Shown: positions 12,225 through 21,800 of the stretch, in pieces | How the letters are laid out: the number at the start of each line of letters is the position of its first letter | Position numbering within the stretch: position 1 is the stretch's first letter | Source: Odontocerum albicorne | Lineage: Eukaryota; Arthropoda; Insecta; Trichoptera; Odontoceridae | DNA length: 64,000 nt | Assembly: GCA_949825065.1 (NCBI GenBank) | Contig: OX463841.1 | Coordinates: forward strand, 25,382,476 to 25,446,475 | Reading direction: 5' to 3' | Program-made: the position numbers and the translations under genes | The notes under the pieces: generated by a model | The model's database searches: none | What the model was told of the DNA's origin: nothing | The model's input: only the letters and a program-made list of their open reading frames with translations

Positions 12225-12480
12225 GCGTCTCTTTGTACTGTATGCAAGAAGAATATTATATTTATTTGGACACATAGCGCAGAAGGGAGAACGACATCCT
12301 TGAGTGGTTAATTTTGGCGGAAAGTGTGAATGGCAAAAGAAGCAGAGATCGAGCACCCGCTCGATGAAGTAACTATGTGAAAAGATCAGCAGGGTGCTCA
12401 TTTCATGAAGCGCTATATGTGACAAAATTGTTGACGAACATAGTGACGACGATCCTCAAAATTGAGAGAACTACTTAGAA
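12225..12480 (+). pseudogene. LINE ORF2 C-terminal remnant
   Basis: The plus strand reads RILYLFGHIAQKGERHP then, after a stop, a basic stretch containing RSSTRSMK, and finally a DDDPQN-like end. The FGHI-(A)-(R/Q)-K block, basic linker and Asp-rich end match the C-terminal tail of a lepidopteran non-LTR retrotransposon group. This is a different subfamily from the 8.8-kb copy. Several stops make it inactive. Confidence 0.55.
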
Positions 12481-13334
12481 GAAAGGGAAAAAGGGGTATA
12501 GTAAAAAGTAGTTTCCTAGGTACGGAAGATGGAAACAGTGGAAGGATCTTTAATTATCTTTGAATAGTTCAGTGATTAAAAATAAGTAGTAATATAGTAG
12601 ATCACACCTCTTCAGATTCATGTTTTGTTTCTATTGTACCCAAATGGTCGAATTTTTTTCCCCATGTACGTTATGAAGGATAGAAATAATCAACCTGAAA
12701 ATCTTGACTAAAATACGAGACAGTGCAGAAAACTTGTCTGTCGAGAAAACTCAACAAAGATAAACATGGCTATGATGATAGTATTCCTGTGTATTTCTGA
12801 CAATAATATGGTTCTTATACTCTCTCATTCTAAGTTTCATGTCATCATTGGAAAATTAATAAGAAGTGAGGTTACTCGTAAATTGCGTTGTATTATACTT
12901 TTAATTGTATACGTTGCAATTTGATGCATTTTTTCCAAGTAGAACGTTGTACCAAGGCCTAAATTTTATAAGATCGAATGAAATACCTATAATATTCAAT
13001 TATGAAAACGTAGAGCTGCTTTACGATTAAATGCATTCTGCACCTAATATTTTTATCACAATAGTTAAACAGGTTTATGTAGTTGGCATTATAATATTGC
13101 ATATTACAATATCCGGTCACTGTAATCTGCTATAACAAATTATTTAATAACTCGATCTACATAATACTATGACGCATTGCAATTTCCTCTTTTAATACAA
13201 GCAAATTTTTATGCTATGGATGTGATTTTAAATTGAATTTTAATTTTTTTTTTGCTATTATAAATCTGTTAAATGAAATTTGTTAATAACATGATAAATT
13301 GGGAAAAAATCATAAATCGAATTTTAAAAAATGA
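12481..13334. other. AT-rich stretch, nothing recognised
   Basis: No feature recognised. Confidence 0.3.
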
Positions 13335-13634
13335 TGAAAAGGTACACGTTGAACGGATGAGTGACAAAATAATGACTTAACAAATTTACAATGCAAATAT
13401 GAGTGCGAGTCGTGACCGAGAAAAGTATGGATGGACCAAGTGAAAGAAAGAAAAGTTAGGAGTAAGAGAAACAGAACGACGTGTATAAGAAGATTTATAG
13501 ATGTGGTGGAGGCGAAGAAGGTATGTCGTTATGGAAATTTTGGCGCGGTCTCATCTCTGCTTACCTCAACAGGGAAATATCGTGATGCTATATTGACTAA
13601 AAATAAAAAAATAAATGATTGTAACCAAATCTGA
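13335..13634 (+). pseudogene. RTE-like LINE, C-terminal end and tail
   Basis: The frame from 13431 reads MDQVKERKVRSKRNRTTCIR and then FIDVVEAKKVCRYGNF. This is the end of the same LINE protein as at 45.6 kb: a W(L/M)DQV motif, a basic linker, a 'xR-fxdVeEAKxVCRDR' segment and a tail with ACCTCAACAGGGAAATATCG. It is the best-preserved in-frame copy of this segment in the window. The upstream part (13335-13430) carries the degraded HVERM block. Confidence 0.68.
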
Positions 13635-14280
13635 ATTATTTTTTTAGTTTTATTTAGTGACCAAACATAACTCCAATATTTGCGTTGAAATTGTTTTAGA
13701 CAATAATTTTAGCCTTTATTTATTAAGTCAATTTTAAAAACGAATCATATTTGATCCTGTTTCTAGAGCTTTCACTTTTAATAAAAATTTGGAAACACGA
13801 ATAATATGTTATTTTATTGTCACTCGACATTGAAACCTTGAGTACGAGATTAAATTAATGTGTACGAAAGACTAACGTGGAAAAATATCCCTTTGTAGTT
13901 CGAACCTCGAGACTCAGAAGATAAATATAACATAGTAGCTTGATACAAGTCATTTCTTGATGCACACCCTTTTATTGAAAAATAATGAATCTGTTCTAAA
14001 CGCGCATTCCCTCCCGCAGACATCACATACTCGTACATGTGGATCCTGCTGAGCCATTTGGTAACGCTGACGCATGTTCGCAGCATGCTGTTTCACATAC
14101 GACTAGTTGTTGAGGTGCCATCAGCTTGAGAACAAATATGTAACTCTCCACTTTCCACAATCTTAAACCACCTGCTCCCAGTTTTCAGGCCCCCAGAACA
14201 AAGTCAGTGACTCCCAAAGACTGCCCTTATAGCACTTCTGCTCACTGACCCTTCTTTTGCTCATTACCTACTGTATACAT
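13635..14280. other. AT-rich stretch with a G+C-balanced patch
   Basis: The patch at about 13960-14240 is less AT-rich but gives no recognisable protein or RNA motif. Confidence 0.3.
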
Positions 14281-14335
14281 TTATTTTATTTTACATTTGA
14301 TACAGGTTTAACCCAATTACATCAAATAACATTTT
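14281..14335 (-). repeat. LINE/SINE 3-prime tail fragment
   Basis: TTACATTTGATACAGGTTTA then ACCCAATTACATCAAA is the near reverse complement of GTAATTGGGTTAAACCC then GTATCAAATGTGAAATA at 33285-33320. Two inverted copies of a short tail imply a dispersed retroelement end. Confidence 0.5.
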
Positions 14336-15404
14336 TTTTAATGATTTAGTCTAAAAGCATAATGACAACTGGAACAAAGTTACTCATGATTCCCTGTGAA
14401 GTGACCTTACAAAGTTTACTAAAGAATTGAATCTCAATTTATCCATCGAGATATGGAAGATATCGACATTAGAAAATTTATTCGACAATACGTTTTTTGG
14501 GAGCCTGCGATCACCCATGCTCATCGCATGTCTTGTCCACCTCTATTTCGCCTCTACAATCATATCCTCTATAGGTTTACAGTTTGTTGGACCGAGACAT
14601 ACGAGTATGTGACTCCAGTGAATCCGAAGGATGGTGACGATACAAATATACTCGTAATACAAAACAAAAAAATAAAATTTATAAAGCGCTTTCGATCGGC
14701 GATATTCGATATGCAGTTCTTAAAATGTCCAAAAGTTAATCTTGAATCACTTTATCTTTTCTTCTTTAATCCACAGTAAACAATAATTGACGTTGGTCGA
14801 ATCGTAAAGCTGACTCTAAAAGTTATGTCAGCAGTCCACTTTCTTCAACACGTCCTGACCGCTTAGACCGAATAAGAATTTTACTCTTTCCTCCTTCAGA
14901 ACTTGATGTTATTTGATTAGTTTCCCAGAGTAACGGCCCCTCTATTAATTCAACTCGGTATCTGTGCTCAGTGGAACCGTTAAATCTTTTCAGTTCGCTC
15001 TTAATTTATCGCTTCTTTTCAGCGTAATGGCCTCGAGCTTCCAAAGAAAAAAATATCACTTTCTTCCTCACCTCTTGATCAATTCTCTCGCATTCATTGG
15101 ACAACATTTGGACGCATGTTAGGGTTCTTGAGTGCTGACTCGTGAGTACAAGTTGAACACCCGACGACTTGAGCACGTTTGGTTTTATTTTACAATTATG
15201 TAAATCCAAAATCTTGTGTTGATATTTTTTTTCAAATTTACTGAAAAGTTTGTTAAAATTGTAAATTAAAATGTATAGCCCTTATGTTACTCAGTTCGAG
15301 TTTATAATGTATAGTATACACTTTTTTATGTTAAATGCAATCCACCCACACTAGGATGATTTGGGATAAACTTTGTTATTGTTAGTTTAAAATATTTTTC
15401 GGAG
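14336..15404. other. AT-rich stretch, no convincing gene
   Basis: A 108-codon plus-strand frame (14453-14779) overlaps others and has no recognisable motif. It is left unannotated as a gene. Confidence 0.3.
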
Positions 15405-15610
15405 TTGTTGCCGTATTGGCTAGACTTTTCAAAATCGTTAGAGTCGTCATCCTCAGGGCGATGTCAAAAAACATACCAAATATTCTTTAATGTTTATTTA
15501 GACATCCCCCTGGGGATGAAGGTTGCAACGCCTTCGAAATGTCGGCCATCATTTAAGACAACTCAAGAAGGCAAAACTCCAGAAAACGTTTTAAGGTAGT
15601 GGAAAACAAC
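15405..15610 (+). mobile_element. Possible Penelope-like element tail with hammerhead-like core
   Basis: The run CTGGGGATGAAGG - TTGCAACG - CCTTCGAAATGTCGG resembles the CTGANGA / stem II / GAAA core of hammerhead ribozymes that sit in Penelope-like element ends. The complementary GAAGG and CCTTC can pair as stem II. One invariant base is changed (CTGG instead of CTGA), so it would be inactive. A preceding CATCCTCAGGGCGATG block may be part of the same end. Family knowledge plus inference; a covariance-model search is needed. Confidence 0.35.
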
Positions 15611-15957
15611 CGTACAAATCTTCAAACATTTTTGATATTGTATTTTATAAATAATTATTATATGGTACTAATGTTTTATTATCTTATGGACTACTGAGAA
15701 AATATATGTTAGCCTTTTAAATAAATTATTTTTAGTTATATTATTTTAATCAATAATTATTTTATGTAACTGTTAAAGATATTATCTCAAATTGTTCCAG
15801 GATATGCATGCTTTGTTAAATGTACTATATTAGATTTACAATTCAACACAATTATTGCACCCCAGATTAGCAAATTACTTTTGTATATATTTTTCATGTA
15901 TAGGCGTGCTGAAAGAATTCAAGTCATATTAATCCTTGTGAGATATTTGAGGAAATA
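15611..15957. other. AT-rich stretch, nothing recognised
   Basis: No feature recognised up to the mariner target site. Confidence 0.3.
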
Positions 15958-15959
15958 TA

Positions 15960-16918
15960 CGAGGCATATCCAGAAAGTAGGTGTACTGAATTTTTGTAGG
16001 CTACAATTTTTTTTATTTAAACAAAAAAATTACGTGGTTACCGTAGTACATATGTAAGCTATTTTTCGACATAGTCGCCATTCCTCTCAATGCAGGTGGT
16101 GAAGCGGGGTATCAACTTTTTGATGCCTTCCTCGAAGTAGTTTCCCGCCAACCCCTCCGTCCACTTCTCCACCTCCTCATTTACCTCCTCATCGGTTGAA
16201 AACCTTTTTCCACCCATGTGCAGCTTCAGGGAGGTAAAGATATAGTAATCTGAAGGTGCTAGGTCAGAGGAATGCGCGGGATGGTTCAGGACATCCCATT
16301 TAAACGAGGTGAGCAGTTCCTTCGTGGCGTTGGCCGTGTGTGGTCTTGCATTGTCGTGCAGCAGGCAGACTTCCTTTGTCAGCATGCCTCTCCTCTTGTT
16401 CTGAATCGCCCTCCGCAATTTTTTCAGGGTCTCACAGTATCTTGCAGAGTTGGTGGTCTCCCCTTGAGGCATATATTCAATTAAAATTATGCCTAGACAG
16501 TCCCAAAACACGGATGCCATGATTTTCTTGGCTGAAATTGTGGTTTTGAACTTTTTGGCGGAGGGTGAAGAGGTGTGACGTGACCGTTTTTAAACTCGCG
16601 ACACCACTTGTACACACTCGTACGATTCATAGCTTTATCACCATATGCAGTTTTCACCTCATTATAAACCTCAACCGGAGGTTTTCCCTTCCTAACGAGA
16701 TAACGGATGACGCCGCGTATTTCGCACTTGGCAGGAGATTGGATTGACATTTTTCACGAAACGTGTTGTCGCGTCGACACTTCTCAACATACTGACCTCG
16801 AACCGGTCTCGTTGCGGAGGGGAAGGGTCAGGCTACACGGAAGTGTAGCCAACATGTCGAAAATAAAATCCATCCGGTCGTGAGAGCCTCAGTACACTTA
16901 CTTTCTGGATACGCATAG
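15960..16918 (-). mobile_element. mariner (DD34D) element, internally deleted, copy A
   Basis: The element has both terminal inverted repeats. The left starts CGAGGCATATCCAGAAAGTA; the right, reverse-complemented, reads CTATGCGTATCCAGAAAGTA. TA lies directly outside both ends (15958-15959 and 16919-16920), the canonical mariner target duplication. The element is about 959 bp against about 1.3 kb for a full mariner, so part of the coding region is missing. Transcription of the transposase runs right to left. A close relative sits at 35.5 kb with a different deletion. Confidence 0.92.
16059..16750 (-). pseudogene. mariner transposase, deletion derivative (copy A)
   Basis: Transposase of a cut-and-paste DNA transposon. 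Reading from 16750, the N-terminal helix-turn-helix starts MSIQSPAKCEIRGVIRYLV and continues to YKWCREFKNGH (about 57 residues). The sequence then jumps to VTPLHPPP, which is out of frame with the following catalytic segment. That segment is open from 16520 to 16059 and shows MASVFWD, the second catalytic Asp in LLHDNARPHTA and the third in SSDLAPSDYY, with 34-residue spacing as in DD34D mariners. The first catalytic Asp (GDE box) is lost in the deletion. The protein ends IERNGDYVEK, near full C-terminal length. A GTCAC direct duplication at the junction suggests microhomology-mediated deletion. Confidence 0.9.
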
Positions 16919-16920
16919 TA

Positions 16921-17502
16921 GTTGCACGTTGTAAGGAATGAATTTTTCAATACGAATTTTTACCAAGAAATTTTTACTCATTTCATTTGATATTTTTATA
17001 CACAAAGGATTAAAATTTATTATTTATTTCGAGATTTTATAGTATTATAGTATTTATTTCGAGATTTTATATTTATGTGTTGCAAGACTGGGAAAGGAGA
17101 AGAAGGATGGGAAAGGACAAGAAAATAGGAATTATGCGAGAACACATTTCGTCATTCAAGATATATGATATTTCAATATAAAAATATATTTTGTGGGTTG
17201 AATCCATTTTTAAATAATGCTCATTTGCAATTTAAATTGGGCATATTTTGATTGGGGATGGATGATTATTATGCATTAATTTTATTTTGTATGAATTATT
17301 GTTCTTCTCTTGTAACATAAAAATCTTACGATGTTAAAAAGCAGAAATCGGAAATAATTAAAATTTATAATAAGTCATTGAATTCATGCCAATCGAGCCT
17401 CTTACACATAATTAATTGTAGATTATACTGTCGACAGATTTAGACGGCTTCCCACAGTTTGTATGTTAACACGCAAAACATGTCATCGTTCAGAATTTAA
17501 AA
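16921..17502. other. AT-rich stretch with a 21-bp tandem duplication
   Basis: TATTTATTTCGAGATTTTAT occurs twice near 17017-17075. Otherwise no feature was recognised. Confidence 0.4.
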
Positions 17503-17575
17503 AATCACGTGTCTAATGACATATGGAGACGCTGAGGTGAATGACACGTGATTATCAATTATATTTATAAATAGG
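17503..17575 (+). promoter_or_regulatory. Inverted E-box pair followed by TATA box
   Basis: AATCACGTGTC at 17503-17513 and its exact reverse complement GACACGTGATT at 17543-17553 flank a 29-bp spacer, giving two CACGTG E-boxes in a palindrome. A consensus-like TATAAATAGG follows at 17566-17575, 13 bp further on. The arrangement resembles a bHLH-regulated core promoter on the plus strand. No downstream ORF or clear initiator was recognised, so a chance palindrome or transposon internal promoter remains possible. Confidence 0.4.
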
Positions 17576-17845
17576 AAGCGTGGAAGCCACTGCAAACCTG
17601 TAAAATGTGAAACATCTGAATTGTCGTGTTCTACTGTGGCAGTTTGTGGCTACTTGGCCCGTTAGCTTAGCCATTAGGAGGAGCAAAAACTTTACTGCAT
17701 GCTGAAGACAGTAAATTACTCGTATAATGCGACAAACATTAAACTGCTTAGATAGTTTTGCCGTATTTTTTTTAAATCAACTATTTTGCGTGAATAAATG
17801 ATGTATCATTTTAGTATTAAAATTTCATAGTTGGGTTGAGAGCTT
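17576..17845. other. Unassigned stretch
   Basis: Slightly richer in G+C at 17580-17720, directly after the TATA-like box. No coding or RNA motif recognised. Confidence 0.3.
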
Positions 17846-17950
17846 TAGGCCCGAATTCATAGTCCGACCTTAATAATAATAATCAAAGACAATTTATATA
17901 GCGCTGTTTAGAGATCAGACTCTCTTCGAGGATGCTCTTACTCGGGATAC
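17846..17950 (-). repeat. Dispersed repeat fragments (GGCCCGAATTCAT block and copy 2 of the 9.5-kb repeat)
   Basis: GGCCCGAATTCATAGTCCG near 17848 matches GGCCCGAATTCATTGTCCG near 19801 and may be a transposon terminus. It is followed after (AATAAT)n by ATATAGCGCTG and TTAGAGATCAGACTCTCTTC, the inverted counterpart of the repeat at 9.52-9.59 kb. Confidence 0.5.
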
Positions 17951-18394
17951 AAATCCAGTATTATAGACAGATTAAAATTATTATAAAAAAAAAATTTGTT
18001 GAGTCTGTATACGTGTATGATGGTGGCAGCTGCGACCATTAAATTGGGTACTTCCCCGCATCTACATATGTTTAGAAAAACAATCTTGACTATATTTCTA
18101 TATTTTTATTGAAGAAATTAGTAAAGTTAAATTTCGTACATATGTTATTAGTCGTAGCTTTCTTAAACAAGGGAGTCGAGTCACGTGGTTTCATTACCTC
18201 ACTATGAAGTTTGGAGCATACGCGGTTCGACACAAACGATATAAATATAAACAAATTAATGCATATCATGAAATGTTAAGGCTATAAATTGGTATTTAAT
18301 ATTTAGGGCGGACAATAAAGGGAATTTGGAAAATATGTGAAAATGTAAACAGTAGCAGTAGCGTCAAATGTATTTCAAGACCATTACAAATAAT
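17951..18394. other. AT-rich stretch, nothing recognised
   Basis: No feature recognised. Confidence 0.3.
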
Positions 18395-18770
18395 CATCAT
18401 CGCCATCACACCATGTCCCCATTGTGATAGATAGACAGACAGAACATATCTCCATTTCATTTTATCCTAGCATTCATCTTTCGCTTCGGCCACTTCCAAA
18501 AATCTCGTAATGCATACCCTGCTTTATGACTTTTATTTTTACTCTTTTAGAATTTGGCCCATTTGGTTGTGGCACAGTTTTCTAGGTCCTTTTACGTACC
18601 TCATATTTTAATCGCATAGATTATTTCTGTGAATCTTTCAGCATTCGTTCTTTCTACGTGGCCAAACTATCTCAATGCTCTTTTTTTCATTTTCATATCT
18701 GTTCATTCTATCCATGTCAAATTAGGTTAATCTTACCATTATTGTCCCTATAAACGCCTTAAATTACCTG
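18395..18770 (-). pseudogene. RTE-like LINE fragment, C-terminus and tail
   Basis: The plus-strand text starts with a CATCATCGCCATCACACC tail and runs on through CTTTCGCTTCGGCCACTTCC, TTCTTTCTACGTGGCCAAAC and TATCTCAATGC, which are reverse complements of the tail, EAK and GHVER blocks of the RTE-like family. It lies head-to-head with the plus-strand copy starting at 18.9 kb. Confidence 0.6.
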
Positions 18771-18894
18771 TAACGATTTAAACTTTTCTCTTCTTAGAAA
18801 ACTGACGTTACAAAGCTGAAATGTAAACTATAATATATTTGATCATTAGTAAAATATGTGTGCTGTTCAAGATCCTCTAAAACGAGATAATCAA

Positions 18895-19342
18895 TTATTA
18901 AAGTGCGAAGTACCAACTTTGACGTATGGATGTGAAAAATATTGAAAAGAGTGTACACAGGGAAGAATACATAGGTTAGCAATGTACGAGTATGATAGAA
19001 TACGGAATTAAGTTATTAGAGATGAGTGTGAACTTAAGATTGGTGTTACAAGTAAAATAAAGAAAGGCACTCACTCCGAGATGGTTTGGGCATATATAAC
19101 GAATTAATGAAAAAATACTAACAAATCAAATTTACAGTGCTAATATGAATGGGATGCCTGCTGGAAGATTAAGGAAAGTATGCTTGGATTAAGTGAATAA
19201 AACGTAAAAACTAAGATAAATTGTAGAAAGTGTATGACAAGGTGTATCGATGTAGAAGAGGCGAAAGATGTGTCGCGATAGGAAAGTCTGGCAATATGTT
19301 TTCTCTGCCTACTTGACAGGGAAACGGCGTGATTATGTTTGT
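18895..19342 (+). pseudogene. RTE-like LINE, C-terminal end and tail
   Basis: The start encodes VPTLTYGCEKY, then RDECELKIGV and a degraded WFGH block, and the copy ends with the family tail (GATGTGTCGCGATAGGAAAG, then TGACAGGGAAACGGCGTG). Same family as at 8.8 and 45.6 kb, broken by many stops. Confidence 0.65.
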
Positions 19343-19554
19343 TAAAGTGGATTTTCAGCGCTTTAACCGTGTTGTAAAGCTACGCGAGCTCCACGAGACT
19401 TTCAATGCAATTCTCTCTTTCTGAAGTAGTTAAGAACATTAAGATGAAGTAGTTAAGAACATTAATCTGTTTTATTCACTTCTTCTTTAATTTAAATTGA
19501 TCAAACGTTAAAACATTCTTCCTCGTTGTTTTTAATGAAAAACGCTGTTCCGTG
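19343..19554. repeat. Short tandem duplication in AT-rich DNA
   Basis: GAAGTAGTTAAGAACATTAA occurs twice in a row around 19421-19466. Nothing else was recognised. Confidence 0.5.
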
Positions 19555-19800
19555 AGAAACAAAACCCGTTACGAATTACAGTCTGTCCGGGGAATGAAAG
19601 AAATTGTTGTGTCGCACGTGGAAGTTAAACTGTCTCTCAAAAGCTTTCAACCCTTTTTCGGGTGGAGTTTTTCCCTCCGTCGCTTTTGTACAAGTGCTCG
19701 TATATATCTCAAGTGGCCGGAGTATGCGGAGAGTGGAGCCGGGCGGCTGCAGGTACCCGGGTTCAGTGCCTCGCCTAAGCGCGATTGAAGAACTGACTTA
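19555..19800 (+). other. G+C-rich exon-like block, unassigned
   Basis: A balanced to G+C-rich 245-bp segment in AT-rich surroundings. It is open in two overlapping plus-strand frames (to 19788 and 19801). One of them contains SARIYLKWPEYAESGAGRLQ, and the potential donor CTGCAG/GTACCC falls directly after that segment. No protein family recognised. It could be a host exon, a decayed repeat or neither. Confidence 0.25.
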
Positions 19801-20100
19801 GGCCCGAATTCATTGTCCGGGCTAAATACAAAATTTTTACTCCTTTTTGTACTGAAAAAATGTATTTAAAGTTAAATTTTGCTGAAATTCACTGTAGCTT
19901 CGTTAAATAAGGGGAGGATGGTTTTATTGGATCACTTTAAATTTTAGAGTGTATGAGGTCCGATTTCGAATACAAATTAGTTTTTAGGCCGGAGTTTGGA
20001 TTTGAAATTTAGTTCCACTCTTAGATCAAAACATGTTTTTTTGTCTGAATTGTGACTGTTGTTTTCATATAAAATCGATTTGTAAATGTCCGACAACTAC
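19799..20100. repeat. Possible DNA-transposon end (GGCCCGAATTCAT block)
   Basis: GGCCCGAATTCATTGTCCG is shared with 17.85 kb. Related phrases (GGTCCGATTTCGAATACAA, GGCCGGAGTTTGGATTTG) recur in the next 200 bp, suggesting subterminal repeats of a non-autonomous element. The other end was not found. Confidence 0.35.
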
Positions 20101-21084
20101 TAGTCCACTCTAGGTATTTAAGAATTGATTTTTTTGTGCAGCGGGGGATCGATTACAAGAACACATTTTAATGTATTTCATTCCAATATTTTTGTTGCTA
20201 CTGTGTAAGAAAAAAAGAACAAAAATGAGTTTGGCGCATTGCTCGTTCTTTAACTAACTTCACCATTAGTTTACACGTCTTATTGAAGCTTGGAATCGAA
20301 TATCGAGTTACTTTGTTACTCGTACATGCGTTTTAAACTGTTCAATTGTAGTTGAAATAATAATATTTTTTTAATATTCAAATAACTCTTCCGCTTATAT
20401 ATGCCATTCGTTAAGACTTTATATTTTTCACACAAAACAATATTTTCTAAACTTATTACATGTATTGAATTGATTTTTACGGATATAATAATATTAAATT
20501 CTTACAAATCGTTATCACCCACAGACACCTTTGTTCGAGGTATAATTTTTTCAAATTCAAATTCATCAATTTTTCTAAATGTGATAAAGAATACAGCCCG
20601 ATGTAGATGTTTTATTTTGTGTAATTTGTGTTCAGTGAATTGTGTGTGGACTAAAGCTACAGTTCTCCCAAAAGAAGATGGTCCTTAAAGTATTTGTAAC
20701 TTAAAAATAAATAATTTCTTAAATATTTCAATTTCCTAGCAATTTTTTGAACTGCAATGTATCGCCCTCGCGACCTTCACCATGTCAGTCGCCAGCGGCA
20801 CCTATTCTATTCCATTCCATTCCAAGCATACACCAACTCTTAGATTATTTCCCCGACAGTGCGTATTGGGAGTTAAGTATTTTGCTGCAATGGATACATT
20901 TGATATTGAAGTGAACCTATCCAAGACTATCTTTTTGTACCTATTGTCTCCACTACATAATATTTCTAATATGATTTTTAATCAATAACTTAATAGATTT
21001 ATTATGTTCACTTTTTGGTTAATTATTTTACGCATTTCAACTTTTTATTTATTTTGTTGTAAATGTTTCACTTCATACGTACGT
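20101..21084. other. AT-rich stretch, nothing recognised
   Basis: No feature recognised. A small patch with ATTCCATTCCATTCC lies near 20810. Confidence 0.3.
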
Positions 21085-21365
21085 ACCATCACGCTGTTTC
21101 CATGTCAGGGTAGGCAGATAGAAGAGAGCGTTAGACTTTTCTATCGCGACACACATTCTCCTCTTCTACACCCATACGATGTCTCATACAATTCTACCAT
21201 TCCCTAATTATCTAAGTTTCCTTTTAAAATATAATTCCTTTGATCCAACCACATTGTCCTTGTTCTTCCTCTACCACGCATTCCAGTCACATTTTCACTG
21301 TATATTTATTGTGTTAATCTTTTTTAATTCATTCGTTCTACGTGTTCAAACCATGTTTTTAATTC
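21085..21365 (-). pseudogene. RTE-like LINE, C-terminus and tail
   Basis: The plus text begins with the reversed tail (ACCATCACGCTG, TCAGGGTAGGCAGA, TTTCTATCGCGACACACA) and continues to CATTCGTTCTACGTGTTCAA, the reverse of the HVER block. Typical truncated copy. Confidence 0.65.
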
Positions 21366-21535
21366 ATTGTGAATGTAAAAGTCCTACGGGCGTTTGTATT
21401 GTAAATAAATCAATAAAATAAGTAAATTTATTTTGTCGCCTTTGTTTTAAATAAATGCTATTAATATAAACGAATCAAGTTCACAACGTTTCATTAGAGT
21501 ACTAAAAACCTTTATTATTCAATATTTTCTTGGGT

Positions 21536-21800
21536 CTAACGCTTAATTCTCATTATTTTACTATTGCAGCTATTTTTTCCTATGCCGCGTCTGGAATATG
21601 CTCTTGAAAAGCCCCGCACGTACGACTTCCTGAATGGTTGTTTTGTGCGTCTCAAAACACAGTCGTCCCTGGTCTCGCCCTTCGAGCTCCGAATGTCAAT
21701 GTTACCCTCGTCGTCTCCCCCGGGACTGAACCCATTCTCACTTAGATGTGCACCGCACTCCGCTCTAGCACTCATTGCCCACCCTAAATAGCCTCACATA
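21536..21800. other. Exon-like block, open on both strands
   Basis: A G+C-balanced 240-bp segment is open in full on both strands. Plus strand: the acceptor-like TTTTACTATTGCAG ends at 21570, and a frame follows that includes MPRLEYALEKPRTYDFLNG and ends at a TAG at 21789-21791. Minus strand: acceptor-like GGCTATTTAG precedes a frame with HLSENGFSPGGDDEGNIDIR and TKQPFRKSYVRGFSRAYSRR, and a donor-like A/GTAAAA follows. The minus reading has the more protein-like composition. I do not recognise the family on either strand. This is the best host-exon candidate in the window. Confidence 0.35.

Noticed and set aside
14453..14779. 108-codon plus-strand open frame
   Set aside because: It overlaps another frame, shows no family signature and uses a low-complexity end.
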